From Gehongia tenuis (lineage in GTDB: Bacteria > Bacillota > Clostridia > Christensenellales > NSJ-53): a stretch of DNA of 64,000 bases. Shown here piece by piece: positions 1 through 8,816 of the stretch. Made by a program: the position numbers and the translations under genes. The notes below the pieces were generated by a model that ran no database searches, was not told where the DNA came from, and worked only from the letters and a program-made list of their open reading frames with translations. The DNA is taken from positions 62,001 through 126,000 of the forward strand of contig NZ_JACRSR010000001.1 in NCBI RefSeq assembly GCF_014384795.1, given 5' to 3'. The number at the start of each line of letters is the position of its first letter. Position 1 is the first letter of the stretch.

Positions 1-2
1 GT

Positions 3-434
3 AGAGCGGAGAAATCGGGCGCCCTTCTTTTGTCCCTGGAGGATGGAGAAAAGGCGGCAAACGACCTCAAAGCGGGCCGGAGCGTGGTGGTGGACGGGGC
101 CGGAAGCGGCAAAGCGGAGCTTGTACGCCGTTTTGGCAAGGACCGGGAGGGGCTCCTCAAAGCCAGCGCCGAAGTGCAGCAAAGGCTGTGCCGTATTGCA
201 AAGGAGGCCCTGCCTTATGCGGCGGGCCTCATGATCGTGGGCGGGGACACCGCGCTTGCCCTGTGCCGGAGCCTGTCTGCCAGAGCGCTTGCCATCGAGA
301 GCGAGCTTGAGCCCATGGTGCCCGCGGGACGGCTGGTGGGCGGTGCCTTTGACGGTCTGCCCGTCATCACCAAGGCCGGAGGGCTGGGCGGCCTGGACGC
401 CATTGCCGAGGCCGTCGCCCGATTTGGGGCATAA
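3..434 (+). CDS. Four-carbon acid sugar kinase, C-terminal part (cut by window edge)
   Basis: The frame is open from the first base, so only the last 143 codons are present and the true start lies outside the window. The visible part matches the nucleotide-binding C-terminal domain of the DUF1537 / OtnK-DtnK kinase family. It has the MIVGGDTA glycine-rich loop near residue 78 of the visible part, an acidic segment ESELEPMVPAG, and the closing KAGGLGGLDA motif. Family members phosphorylate four-carbon sugar acids such as erythronate or threonate in catabolic pathways. The gene ends at a bidirectional hairpin shared with the convergent peptidase gene. Family assignment is good; the substrate cannot be told from the fragment. 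Confidence 0.8.
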   Translation, partial: RAEKSGALLLSLEDGEKAANDLKAGRSVVVDGAGSGKAELVRRFGKDREGLLKASAEVQQRLCRIAKEALPYAAGLMIVGGDTALALCRSLSARALAIESELEPMVPAGRLVGGAFDGLPVITKAGGLGGLDAIAEAVARFGA

Positions 435-436
435 GA

Positions 437-462
437 AAAGCGCCGGGAATCCGGCGCTTTTT
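437..462. terminator. Bidirectional rho-independent terminator
   Basis: A ten-base stem AAAGCGCCGG / CCGGCGCTTT closes a GAAT loop, with an A-run on one side and a T-run on the other. It lies between two convergent stop codons (434 and 464) and can serve both strands. Confidence 0.85.
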
Positions 463-463
463 A

Positions 464-1408
464 TTACAGTTCCAAAAGAAATTCACCCCGGCGGATGACG
501 GGCTCGTCGTCCAGATAGAGATCCGGACGGAGAATGACGCCGTCCATGTGACAGTCGGCCTTGTTGACGCCGCCAAAGGCGGTGTTGGTGCCAAAGGCGA
601 TATGCACCGTGCCATACACCTTCTCATCCTCCAGAATGATGCCGCAAAGCACGGCCTTTTCATTGGTGCCGATCCCAAGCTCGCCCAGAGTCCCGTTCCG
701 CTCGTTGGCAAGAAGAATGCCGAGGGCGCCGTCATCCCCCTCGATCTTTGTGAGTCGCCCGGCCTCCACGGTCACGGTGATGGGCCGTGCCAATTTGCCC
801 ACGCCCACCATGGACCCGTCGATCACCATGGAGCCCCGGGAGCCGGTCTCCAATGGTGCGATATAGGCCTCGCCGGAGGGCAGGTTGCCGCTGGTGCCCG
901 GCGTGCGGTAAACGCCGGGACTGGGCACCCCGTTCCGGCCCCGTAGATCCAAAATGAGCTCATGGCCGTCCTTCACCACCCGGGCCCAGCTCGCCTCGGT
1001 GAGCCGCTGGGTCATGGCTGCCGTCAGCGCCTCCACACGGTCGTAGTCGGCGGTGATAGCACCCTTGGTGAACATAGCTTCGGTGATGCCCGGCATGGTG
1101 GCCATGCGGGCCCCGGCCTTCACGGCCTCGATGCGGGCGTTGGTGTGAGTGAGGGATTTGGCGGTGGGGCAGACGATCACATCCGCCGCCTTCATCGCCT
1201 CAGCCACGGCTTTTGGAGGCTCCTCGCCGGAAACGGTCCGTTCGGCCATCGCCATGAGCAGGGCTTCGGCGCCAAGATCGCCGGCGGCTTCATAGAGGGC
1301 CTGGCCTATGGAGAGGCGGCTGTTGTCGGTGACGATGAGCACCGTCTCGCCCCGCCGCACCGCCAGACTGGACTGGAGCAAGGACCTGGAAATCTCCCGC
1401 AGCGTCAT
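464..1408 (-). CDS. M29-like leucyl aminopeptidase (aminopeptidase T family)
   Basis: The 314-residue protein resembles the aminopeptidase T / DUF2-type M29-related hydrolases. The C-terminal half has the conserved metal-site region: ELGIGTN, a glutamate before KVYGTVHIAFG, then GG and a final CHMDG. The ATG at 1408 overlaps the TGA of the upstream DUF1177 gene in an ATGA arrangement, which suggests translational coupling. A GTG nine bases further upstream is a possible alternative start. The pairing with DUF1177 implies a shared peptide or amide catabolic role, but the substrate is unknown. Family members are metal-dependent exopeptidases or related ring-opening enzymes. Confidence 0.75.
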   Translation of the reverse strand: MTLREISRSLLQSSLAVRRGETVLIVTDNSRLSIGQALYEAAGDLGAEALLMAMAERTVSGEEPPKAVAEAMKAADVIVCPTAKSLTHTNARIEAVKAGARMATMPGITEAMFTKGAITADYDRVEALTAAMTQRLTEASWARVVKDGHELILDLRGRNGVPSPGVYRTPGTSGNLPSGEAYIAPLETGSRGSMVIDGSMVGVGKLARPITVTVEAGRLTKIEGDDGALGILLANERNGTLGELGIGTNEKAVLCGIILEDEKVYGTVHIAFGTNTAFGGVNKADCHMDGVILRPDLYLDDEPVIRRGEFLLEL

Positions 1409-2349
1409 TTCTCCCACCGTCCTTTCGTCTGGAAGTGATTCATGGAGCCGTACAGCGCCTGCAGATGCTGATATTCCGCGGAATCATAGAGGGAGCAGCT
1501 TCCCCGGCCATAGGCCTTGGCCACCTCCAGCATGAAGCGGGCGGCTTCCTCGCAGTCGGTGAAATGGGTGGCGCCGGTCGCGCAGCCGGGCACCGCCGTC
1601 TCGGCTGTAATGGCAACGCCCACTACAGGGGCCTTTGTGGCGGTGGAGGGCTGGAGAATGCTGTTGAGATGGTACAAGCCGTTGCCGTAGGGCGTGATGT
1701 CCTGCTGGGAGAGGGCGAAGACCTGGGGCAGCCTGCCGGTGGTGATCTCCATGAGGGCAAGAAGATCCTCGCTCACCTTCAGAATGTAGCCCTCCTTCAC
1801 CGTGGGGGAGATGGCAAATCCCCGGTGATTGATGACCCGGTTGCCCTTGGTGGTGTCCACCACCAGGATGCCGTCCAGCTCGTCCGTCACCTCCGCCCGA
1901 TTCACCTGGGCCATCTCAAGGGGCGAGCCCATGAAGGGCACCGGCTCATGGGGCTGAGTGGGTGCGTTGGGGCATACGTGGGTGGATATGAAGATGTCAC
2001 CCGCGAGCGTATCGCCCTTGTTTTGCATATCCAGCAGCTTGGCCGCCAGGGTCAGCGCCACCAGTGCGCCGTCGCCATCGGACACAAAGCCGATGCGCTC
2101 CGGGCGGGCGCCAAGACCGCCCAGCCGGCCCAGAAGGCCCAGGGTGGGCGCGGAACCCCCCTTCGCTTTGCCGGCGCTGCCGGGGATCCGGATCTTGACC
2201 ATATCCGTGGAGCCTTTGGGACCGGCGAGAACCTCCACGGCCACGTCGGCATCCGGGCGGATGGATCTGAGATAGGCTGCCGTCCTCTCGCCGCTGGCGG
2301 CGCTGTCGTCCAGTATATCGTAGACCTCAAGAAGCTGTTTAAGTAGCAT
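1405..2349 (-). CDS. DUF1177 family protein
   Basis: This 314-residue protein matches the DUF1177 family along its length. Recognisable stretches are the N-terminal helix LLEVYDILDDS, SDGDGALVALTLAAKLLDM and the histidine-rich STHVCPNAPTQPHEPVPFMG segment, which could bind metal. The start at 2349 was chosen because AGGAAAGG sits nine bases upstream; a longer frame reaching 2415 has no such site. The gene leads a two-gene operon with the M29-like peptidase. The biochemical function of DUF1177 is not established. The context (amino-acid or peptide enzymes, a nearby AbrB membrane protein, a sugar-acid kinase) suggests catabolism. Confidence 0.75.
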   Translation of the reverse strand: MLLKQLLEVYDILDDSAASGERTAAYLRSIRPDADVAVEVLAGPKGSTDMVKIRIPGSAGKAKGGSAPTLGLLGRLGGLGARPERIGFVSDGDGALVALTLAAKLLDMQNKGDTLAGDIFISTHVCPNAPTQPHEPVPFMGSPLEMAQVNRAEVTDELDGILVVDTTKGNRVINHRGFAISPTVKEGYILKVSEDLLALMEITTGRLPQVFALSQQDITPYGNGLYHLNSILQPSTATKAPVVGVAITAETAVPGCATGATHFTDCEEAARFMLEVAKAYGRGSCSLYDSAEYQHLQALYGSMNHFQTKGRWEK

Positions 2350-2452
2350 TTTGTTCAACCTTTCCTGGCGGTGTGCCGCCTCTTTCAGGATATCATATCC
2401 ACAGCGGCCAGACAATATTGTATGATAAAATTATGGTCATCAGCTTTAAATT

Positions 2453-2481
2453 TTGCAGTAAGCCTGAATCTATGGTAGAAT
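2453..2481 (+). promoter_or_regulatory. Sigma-A promoter of the AbrB-family gene
   Basis: TTGCAG at 2453-2458 and TAGAAT at 2476-2481 are separated by 17 bases. Transcription would begin near 2488, so an in-frame ATG at 2480 cannot be the start of the downstream gene. Confidence 0.55.
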
Positions 2482-2542
2482 GAGATATACTTTTGCAAGT
2501 TTGGATGTGCGGACATGCAAAATAAAGGAGAGTGAATGCCGG

Positions 2543-3703
2543 GTGAATTGGTTCCTGTTGCTGCTTTTGACCATGGCCGCGGCGGCGTTGGGTGCGTTCA
2601 TTGGTTACAAGCTCCATCTGCCCGCGGGCTGCATGGTGGGCGCCATGGTGGTGGTGATTGCGCTCAATCTCGCCACGGGCCTCGTCTATTTTCCAGTGGA
2701 GCTGAGGACGGTGGTGCAGATGTTCTCCGGCTCGGTGATCGGCACCGGCATCCGCAAGAAGGACGTGCACGACCTCAAGGGCATGGCCATACCAGTGGTG
2801 CTGCTGCTGGGCTGCATGGTGATTCTAAACGTCATCTTTGGCACGGCCATCCATTACGCCAGCGGACTGGATCCGGCAACGGCCATGTTTGCCAGCGCTC
2901 CCGGCGGAATGACCGATATGGCCATCATCGCGGGCGACCTGGGGGCCAACCCCAGCTACGTGGTGATTCTCCAGCTTTCCCGTTTGATCATGACCTTGGC
3001 GCTGCTCCCGCCCATTTTTGCCAAGATCATCAACAAGCGCAAAGCGAAAGCGGCGGCGGGCGCGGCGCCCGGGGGCAGGGCACTGGTGGCGGAGATGGAG
3101 GCGGCGGCTCTGGACGGGGCGGTGGATCAGATGGATCCGGAGCCGGCAAAGGAGAATCAGGAAATTCCCCTGGCGGAGAAAAATGATCCCGCGGTGCGGA
3201 AAAAACTCGTTCTGCGGTTTTTCCTTACGGTTCTGGTGGCGGTTGCCGGCGGTTCCATCGGTTATTTTCTGGGAATTCCGGCGGGCGCCATGATCGGCGC
3301 CATGGTGGCCTCCGCTGCCGTCAATATCGCAACGGAGAAGTGCTACGTGCCCACCAATATGCGCAGGTTTACCCAGTGCTTTGCCGGCGCCTACATCGGC
3401 ACCACCATGACCCAGGAGTACGTCATGAAGATTCCCCAGCTTGTCGTGCCCATGCTGATTATGATGGCGGGCGTTTTCATCTGGTGCTTTCTCATTGCGG
3501 CCATCATCCACAAGGTCACCAAGCTGGAATTTACCACGTGCATGCTGGCCTGTGCGCCGGGCGGCGTGCAGGACATGTGCCTTTTGGCCGACGAACTGGG
3601 CATGGACACCCCCAAAATAGCCGTCATGCAGACGGCCCGCGTGGTGGGTACCCTCGCGATTTTCCCCACGCTGCTGAAATTTGTGACCTCCTGGTTTATT
3701 TAA
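2543..3703 (+). CDS. AbrB-family (AbrB duplication) integral membrane protein
   Basis: The 386-residue polytopic protein consists of two similar halves. Each half has a GAxIGYxLHLPAG-like or GSIGYFLGIPAG segment and a signature APGG motif (SAPGGMTDM in the first half, CAPGGVQDM in the second). This is the layout of the AbrB-duplication membrane family, often annotated as putative ammonia monooxygenase or regulator although neither role is proven. A charged cytoplasmic linker joins the halves at about residues 165-220. The GTG at 2543 is preferred because the promoter overlaps the more upstream ATG, although AGGAG lies a rather long 12 bases ahead. It is transcribed divergently from the DUF1177 operon and is probably a transporter. 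Confidence 0.75.
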   Translation: MNWFLLLLLTMAAAALGAFIGYKLHLPAGCMVGAMVVVIALNLATGLVYFPVELRTVVQMFSGSVIGTGIRKKDVHDLKGMAIPVVLLLGCMVILNVIFGTAIHYASGLDPATAMFASAPGGMTDMAIIAGDLGANPSYVVILQLSRLIMTLALLPPIFAKIINKRKAKAAAGAAPGGRALVAEMEAAALDGAVDQMDPEPAKENQEIPLAEKNDPAVRKKLVLRFFLTVLVAVAGGSIGYFLGIPAGAMIGAMVASAAVNIATEKCYVPTNMRRFTQCFAGAYIGTTMTQEYVMKIPQLVVPMLIMMAGVFIWCFLIAAIIHKVTKLEFTTCMLACAPGGVQDMCLLADELGMDTPKIAVMQTARVVGTLAIFPTLLKFVTSWFI

Positions 3704-3720
3704 AAATTACCATGGAGCGT

Positions 3721-3749
3721 TTGACTTTTTGAATGGCATGTACTATAAT
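3721..3749 (+). promoter_or_regulatory. Sigma-A promoter of tRNA-Arg
   Basis: TTGACT at 3721-3726, a 17-base spacer and a perfect TATAAT at 3744-3749 lie 27 bases upstream of the mature tRNA 5' end. Confidence 0.8.
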
Positions 3750-3776
3750 AAAAAAGCCTTTCGTGAGAAGGGCTGT

Positions 3777-3852
3777 GCGCTTGTAGCTCAGTGGATAGAG
3801 TGCCCGGCTACGAACCGGTAGGTCGCAGGTTCGAATCCTGCCAGGCGCGCCA
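3777..3852 (+). tRNA. tRNA-Arg (anticodon ACG)
   Basis: The 76-base cloverleaf has acceptor stem GCGCTTG/CAGGCGC and a D arm GCTC...GAGT. The anticodon stem CCCGG/CCGGT has a mismatch at its outer pair, and the loop CTACGAA reads anticodon ACG. The T arm is GCAGG-TTCGAAT-CCTGC, followed by discriminator G. CCA is encoded. It has its own promoter and terminator. Confidence 0.95.
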
Positions 3853-3874
3853 GCGGCGGACTGCCGTTAAGTTG

Positions 3875-3906
3875 CACACCTCACTTTGTGGGGTGTGTTT
3901 TCTTTT
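3875..3906 (+). terminator. Terminator of the tRNA-Arg transcript
   Basis: CACACC (3875-3880) and GGTGTG (3892-3897) form a stem followed by a T-rich tract. It closes the single-gene tRNA unit. Confidence 0.7.
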
Positions 3907-4034
3907 TGTTTGGAACCAGTCCTTTGCCATTCCCCAATGCCCCCCCGTAAAAAATGTGCATATATTGTAGAAGGGGCGGCCTATGCATGCTGCACCCCGA
4001 CAGCCGTACAGCCGGCTGCCCGCAACCATTCTTT

Positions 4035-4053
4035 ACGCCGCCATCGGCGGCGT
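4035..4053 (+). promoter_or_regulatory. GC-rich hairpin in the leader of the DUF11 gene
   Basis: ACGCCGCC and GGCGGCGT form a perfect 8-bp stem with a three-base loop. It ends about 16 bases before the ribosome binding site of the DUF11 gene. It could affect translation or message stability; no T-run follows, so it is not a typical terminator. Confidence 0.35.
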
Positions 4054-4080
4054 TCATTTAGATCGAGAGGTGCAAATACT

Positions 4081-7000
4081 ATGGCAACAATATCGGGCCG
4101 CGTCGTCTTCGACAGAGATCGAAGTGCCACGATCTCCTCGGGCGATTCCGGTCTTGCCAATATACCGGTGGTACTTCAAAATGTCGATACCGCCGCTCGG
4201 CTCACCGTTTTGACGGATGCGGCCGGCAACTATGCCTTTCTTAACGTGCCCAACGGCAGCTATCGGATTGTAGAATCCTATGGAACTCAAGGCGGAGTCC
4301 CGACGCCGGGAGATTTTTCCGCCGCGGAGCAGGGGAGCGTTCCCGAAGGCGTCAACCCGCCCGTCGGTGCGGCCGGCAATCCGCCGCCCGGCTCCACGAA
4401 TTTGGATTCGGTCACCCCGAGCACCCTGCTGGTCACGGTGGCCGGTGCGGATCTGGTGAATCAGAATTTTTTCAATGGACCGGTCATCCATACCCCCATC
4501 CAGGTGATCCTGGATCCCTGTGCTGTTATTTCCGGCGATAACCTGATTCAGGCTGCGGACAACGGCACCTTCGGGTCCTTTCCCCAGGGCACACCGGCAA
4601 ACACCGGCGCCCCGACCGAGCCCTATCCCGGCGTGACGCCGGATTTCACCTATGTTCTGCCCAATCCCGATGTCTATACGCCGGCTGGCGGAGAATACAC
4701 GGTGCAAAATATCATGAACAACACCTTGAGCCAGGTGATCGGCGCATGGTGGCGTATCGCTGACCATACTAAGGGCAATGAAACCGGCCGGATGATGGTG
4801 GTCAACGGCTTCAATCCCGGAGCGGTTTTCTTCCGAGCCCAGGTGCCGGTGCGGCCCAACACAAACTATCTGCTCAGCGCATGGATTCTCAATCTCTTTA
4901 AGGTAACGGGCTACCCTAACCCGGAACTGGGAGTACGTATCCTGGATCAAAACGGCGGCGTGCTGTACAGTGCGACGCTGGGAATTCTAATCCCCGTCAA
5001 CGTGAATGCACCGGAGTGGAAACAGATTGGCAGCGCCATCAATTCCCAAAACAATACCAGCCTCACCGTTGAATTTTTGAGCGAGGGCCCGGAAGTGATC
5101 GGCAACGATTACGCCATCGACGACGTGTCCTTTCAGGAGATCCAGGAGCCGATTTTCGTTCCTTTGAAAACCGTGGACAGATCCAGCGCCGACGTAGGGG
5201 AGACGGTCCGCTATACGGTGACGCTCACCAACACCTGCGAAAGCCCCCTGACAAACGTGTTTTTCCAGGATACCGTGCCCGATGGGCTGGCGTTTGTTCC
5301 CGGAAGCGCCGCCATTAACGGCGCACCGGCCGCGGCGGCCGACCCGGACATTGGCTTCCCCCTGCCGGATGTTCCCGGCGGCGGAAGTGTCACCATTGAA
5401 TTCTCGGCTGCAGCAACAAAGGTGCCCACCCCCAATCCTACGCTCAACAGCGCATCCATCCGCTATGAGTACACGCCGGTGGAGGGCGGCATCCCGGGAG
5501 AATTCAATGTGGTCTCCAACTATGTGCCGGTGGTAATTGGCGAGTCGGCGGATCTGTCGGTGATAAAAACATCCGGCCCCAGCCCGGTGTATCCCGGTGA
5601 AATCCTGACCTATACCGTCACAATTTCCAATGCCGGGCCTTCGGCCGCTGAAAACGTGGTGCTGGCGGATAACGTCTCCGCCACTTTGACCGATGTGGAG
5701 TTTTCAGTAGACGGCGGCGCAGTCTGGAACCCCTGGTCAGGCCCCTATTCATTGGGCCGGCTCCAAAACGGGGAGAGCAGGACCATTCTCATCCGCGGCA
5801 CGGTGAATCCCGCGGCAGGCGGGAGTATCGAGAACACCGCCACGGCGCTGTCCGCCACGCCCGACCCGGACCTTTCCAACAACTCGGACACGGTCGTGAC
5901 GCCGGTCAATGAACTCGCCGATATTTCCGTGGTGAAGCTGGGCAGTCCCAATCCCGCCGTGCCCGGTGAGCAAATCACCTACACGGTGACGGTCTCCAAT
6001 GGAGGACCTTCCGCCGCGGCGGACGTGGTCCTGACGGACGCCGTTCCGTTTGGCCTAACCGATGTGAAGTACTCCACCAACGGCGGTATCTCCTTTCAGC
6101 CGTGGACCGGCTCCCTGGCTTTGGGGGATTTTGCGCCCAATACCGCGGTCCAGGTGCTGATCCGGGGCCGGGTAAGCTCATCGGCGCTGGACCCCATCGT
6201 CAATACCGCCGTGGCGGAAAGCCCCACTCCCGATCCCGATCCCGCGAATAATACTTCCACCGATACCACCCCGGTGGCGGCAAGCGCTGATCTGGCCGTG
6301 ATCAAATCTGGCAGTCCTTCCCCCGTGCCCGCCGGAGATGTGCTCACCTACACGGTGGTGGTATCCAACGGCGGGCCCAGCGACGCGCAGGATGTAATCT
6401 TGACCGATTCCGTGCCCCCGGAGCTCGCCGGCGTGGAATATTCGCTGGATAACGGTGCCACCTTCCAATCCTGGTCCGGCTCCGCCGCTTTGGGGGATTT
6501 GCCCGCCGGCAGTTCCCGCACCGTGCTGCTGCGCGGCACCACGGACGCCGGAGCGACCGGAATCATCACCAACACCGCTGTGGTGAACAGCGATACGCCC
6601 GACCCCGATCCGGACAACAACACCTTTACCGAAGTAACACCGGTGACCCCCACGGCGGATCTGTCCATTCTTAAGACTGCCGCGCCCGACCCGGTGCGGC
6701 CGGGAGAAGTTCTGACCTATACGCTGCGTGCAGCCAATGCCGGACCGGCCGACGCCCAGAATGTTGTGGTGCTGGACAATGTCCCGCCCGACCTGATCGG
6801 TCCTCAATACTCCGTGGATGGCGCCGCCTTCCAGCCCTGGACTGGTCCCCTCGCCCTGGGGACGCTGGCCGCCGGAAGTGCGCGCACGATCCTGCTTCGG
6901 GGGACCGTTGCCCTGCTGGCAGGCGGGACCATTGTCAACACCGCTGTGGTGAACAGCGATACGCCCGATCCCGATCCCAGCAACAACACCGATACGAGCA

Positions 7001-7827
7001 CCACCGACGTGATGGCCGCCGCCTCGGCGGATATCGCCGTCACGAAAACCGCCCGGCCCGATTTGGCCGTTCCGGGCCAGCGGATGACCTACGCCGTCAC
7101 GGTAACCAACCGGGGACCGGACGCCGCGGATAATGTGACGCTTTATGACGAGACGGCGCCCGAGCTCACCGGCGCGGAGTTTTCCGTGGACGGCGGCGTG
7201 AATTGGAACGTCTGGTCCAACCCGTATCTTGTGGGCCGGCTTGCCGCCGGCGGGAGCGCAGTCGTATTGATCCGAGGGACCGTGTCTGAAGCGGCCTGCG
7301 GCATAATCTCCAACACGGCGGTGACGGCGGCAGACGCGCCCGATCCCGATCCAAACAACAACACAGCTACCGTGGATATCCCCGTCGCGTCCGGCGGAGC
7401 GGACCTCTCCATTCAGAAAACCGCTTTCCCCAACCCGGCGGGCCGCTGCCAGTACGTCACCTTTACACTGACCGTATCCAACGCCGGACCGGCCGCGGCG
7501 GAGGAAGTTATCATCCGGGATATGCTGCCAAGGGAGCTGAGCGGAACGCTCTACTCGGCGGATAACGGTCAAACCTGGCAGGTCTGGACCGGAAGCTGCC
7601 GGGCAGGCATCCTTGAAGCGGGCGCTTCGCTCTCCATTCTGGTGGCCGGATTCGTCAGCGCGTACGCCAGGGACTGTATCTGCAATACGGCCGGCGTGTT
7701 CTCCCTCACCGCCGACCCCAACCTCGCCAACAACACAGCTTCCGCCGCCGTGCGCATAGCAGATATCTGCTGTCAGCCGCCGGGGAAAAGCGGATGCCGT
7801 GTCAGACAGCATTGGGAGAGCCTGTGA
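4081..7827 (+). CDS. Large DUF11-repeat surface-type protein
   Basis: The protein has 1,248 residues. Residues 1-85 form a CnaB/SdrD_B-like beta-sandwich (GRVVFDRD ... AGNYAFLNVPNGSYRIVES). Residues about 130-355 look like a carbohydrate-binding-type domain. One divergent DUF11 module (about 360-489) is followed by six closely similar modules starting at residues 490, 613, 736, 859, 983 and 1107. The ATG at 4081 has GAGAGGTG eight bases ahead; the open frame extends upstream through the tRNA terminator but without a start site. No signal peptide, transmembrane anchor or LPXTG motif is visible, and the C-terminus is cysteine-containing (CCQPPGKSGC). Such proteins in Clostridia may be spore-surface components. 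A CATATATT at 3959-3966 loosely resembles a sporulation sigma -10, but this is weak evidence. Confidence 0.8.
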   Translation: MATISGRVVFDRDRSATISSGDSGLANIPVVLQNVDTAARLTVLTDAAGNYAFLNVPNGSYRIVESYGTQGGVPTPGDFSAAEQGSVPEGVNPPVGAAGNPPPGSTNLDSVTPSTLLVTVAGADLVNQNFFNGPVIHTPIQVILDPCAVISGDNLIQAADNGTFGSFPQGTPANTGAPTEPYPGVTPDFTYVLPNPDVYTPAGGEYTVQNIMNNTLSQVIGAWWRIADHTKGNETGRMMVVNGFNPGAVFFRAQVPVRPNTNYLLSAWILNLFKVTGYPNPELGVRILDQNGGVLYSATLGILIPVNVNAPEWKQIGSAINSQNNTSLTVEFLSEGPEVIGNDYAIDDVSFQEIQEPIFVPLKTVDRSSADVGETVRYTVTLTNTCESPLTNVFFQDTVPDGLAFVPGSAAINGAPAAAADPDIGFPLPDVPGGGSVTIEFSAAATKVPTPNPTLNSASIRYEYTPVEGGIPGEFNVVSNYVPVVIGESADLSVIKTSGPSPVYPGEILTYTVTISNAGPSAAENVVLADNVSATLTDVEFSVDGGAVWNPWSGPYSLGRLQNGESRTILIRGTVNPAAGGSIENTATALSATPDPDLSNNSDTVVTPVNELADISVVKLGSPNPAVPGEQITYTVTVSNGGPSAAADVVLTDAVPFGLTDVKYSTNGGISFQPWTGSLALGDFAPNTAVQVLIRGRVSSSALDPIVNTAVAESPTPDPDPANNTSTDTTPVAASADLAVIKSGSPSPVPAGDVLTYTVVVSNGGPSDAQDVILTDSVPPELAGVEYSLDNGATFQSWSGSAALGDLPAGSSRTVLLRGTTDAGATGIITNTAVVNSDTPDPDPDNNTFTEVTPVTPTADLSILKTAAPDPVRPGEVLTYTLRAANAGPADAQNVVVLDNVPPDLIGPQYSVDGAAFQPWTGPLALGTLAAGSARTILLRGTVALLAGGTIVNTAVVNSDTPDPDPSNNTDTSTTDVMAAASADIAVTKTARPDLAVPGQRMTYAVTVTNRGPDAADNVTLYDETAPELTGAEFSVDGGVNWNVWSNPYLVGRLAAGGSAVVLIRGTVSEAACGIISNTAVTAADAPDPDPNNNTATVDIPVASGGADLSIQKTAFPNPAGRCQYVTFTLTVSNAGPAAAEEVIIRDMLPRELSGTLYSADNGQTWQVWTGSCRAGILEAGASLSILVAGFVSAYARDCICNTAGVFSLTADPNLANNTASAAVRIADICCQPPGKSGCRVRQHWESL
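5548..7770 (+). repeat. Six tandem DUF11 coding repeats of about 370 bases
   Basis: Units begin at 5548, 5917, 6286, 6655, 7027 and 7399, that is every 123 or 124 codons. Each opens with A-D-[LI]-[SA]-[VI]-x-K and ends with a TPDPDPxNN-type segment (the first with PDPDLSNN). The even spacing suggests growth by in-frame duplication. Confidence 0.9.
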
Positions 7828-7843
7828 AGATTTTCAGCCGAAT

Positions 7844-7878
7844 AAAAAACGCACCTCATTTTGAGGTGCGTTTTTTTA
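7844..7878. terminator. Bidirectional terminator
   Basis: An A-run and ACGCACCTCA pair with TGAGGTGCGT and a T-run. It lies between the convergent DUF11 and sugar-phosphate isomerase genes. Confidence 0.9.
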
Positions 7879-7885
7879 AAAAGAC

Positions 7886-8749
7886 TTATTCCCACTCGAT
7901 GCCATTGTAGGCCTTGAAGTTGTTGTAGCTCATCTGAACGGATTCAAGCTCATCATACTTCGTGAAATCCTGTTCCAGAGTGATGTACTTGGCGCCGCAG
8001 GCGTTGCCGGCGTCGATGTACTCCTGGATGGGCAGCACGCCGGTGCCGATCTCGGCAAACTGTTCGTGACCCAGGGAAGCGCCGGGGAAGTTCATGTATT
8101 CGTCCATATGGATCCGGCCGGCGGTGAAAAGGTTCAGATCCTCGGGATAATCCTTCGGGAAGTCCTTCTGATGGAGCATGATAACCCGCTTGCCATACTT
8201 CTTCATGAAGGCCACAGGATCGGCGCCGCCGCGGGCGGCCCAGAAGGTATCCAGCTCCATGACCACAAGCTCGGGATCGGTGTTTTCAAGGATGATATCC
8301 ATGACGTACTGGCCGTCAAAGATCTGGAATTCATGGAAGTGGTTATGATAATGGAACACCATGCCGCGCTCACGGCACAGCTCGCCCACATGGTTGAACA
8401 GCTCGCAGCGCTTCTTCACGTCGTCCGCATCATGGTAATGATCGGCGGCGAGTCCGGGGCTCCAGCAGCCCACGGCGGCCTGATAATCGAGGAACTCCGT
8501 CAGGCGGGCCTCGTCCTTCATCACATCGGGACCCAGATGGCAGCCCACGATCTTCACACCCAGATCATCGATGAACTTCTTGCCCTCCTTGGGAGGCATC
8601 CCAAGACCAAAGTTCCAATCGGCATCCGAGCCAAACAGCATGCAGGTTTCCCAGTTTTTGAAACCCATTTCAGCGAGGGCACGGAGGGTTCCGGCGGAAT
8701 CCTTGGCCATATGCTGACGAACCGAGTATGTTTGAATGGCAACTTTCAT
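7886..8749 (-). CDS. Sugar phosphate isomerase/epimerase (xylose isomerase-like TIM barrel)
   Basis: This 287-residue protein belongs to the AP endonuclease 2 / IolE-like TIM-barrel family. Diagnostic features are the N-terminal IQTYSVR, the GCHLGPD strand end, the MVFHYHNHFHEF histidine cluster, the VVMELDTFW segment and the late MLHQKDF. Histidine, glutamate and aspartate residues of these motifs normally bind a divalent metal. The start at 8749 has AAAGGAG eight bases upstream; an in-frame extension to 8797 overlaps the promoter. It has its own promoter, two upstream direct repeats that may be an operator, and no operon partner. Substrate unknown; related enzymes act on inositol or ketose derivatives. 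Confidence 0.85.
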   Translation of the reverse strand: MKVAIQTYSVRQHMAKDSAGTLRALAEMGFKNWETCMLFGSDADWNFGLGMPPKEGKKFIDDLGVKIVGCHLGPDVMKDEARLTEFLDYQAAVGCWSPGLAADHYHDADDVKKRCELFNHVGELCRERGMVFHYHNHFHEFQIFDGQYVMDIILENTDPELVVMELDTFWAARGGADPVAFMKKYGKRVIMLHQKDFPKDYPEDLNLFTAGRIHMDEYMNFPGASLGHEQFAEIGTGVLPIQEYIDAGNACGAKYITLEQDFTKYDELESVQMSYNNFKAYNGIEWE

Positions 8750-8781
8750 AAATAACCTCTCCTTTGCTGGTGTTAACCCCA

Positions 8782-8810
8782 TTATACGACGGCGCAAATG
8801 AAAAGTAAAG
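8782..8810 (-). promoter_or_regulatory. Sigma-A promoter of the sugar-phosphate isomerase
   Basis: Read on the minus strand, TTTACT (8810-8805) and a perfect TATAAT (8787-8782) are separated by 17 bases. They lie about 33 bases upstream of the start codon. Confidence 0.8.
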
Positions 8811-8816
8811 ACCTAT

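Noticed and set aside
3886..4080. Upstream extension of the DUF11 gene through the tRNA terminator
   Set aside because: The extension begins in the terminator stem-loop, lacks a ribosome binding site, and reads as basic low-complexity sequence; ATG 4081 has a good site.
5548..7770. CRISPR or non-coding tandem array
   Set aside because: The periodicity of about 370 bases is in frame and encodes DUF11 domains; there are no short repeats with spacers anywhere in the window.
6178..7812. A 544-codon minus-strand frame opposite the DUF11 repeats
   Set aside because: It mirrors the repeated coding sequence and would overlap a well-supported plus-strand gene.
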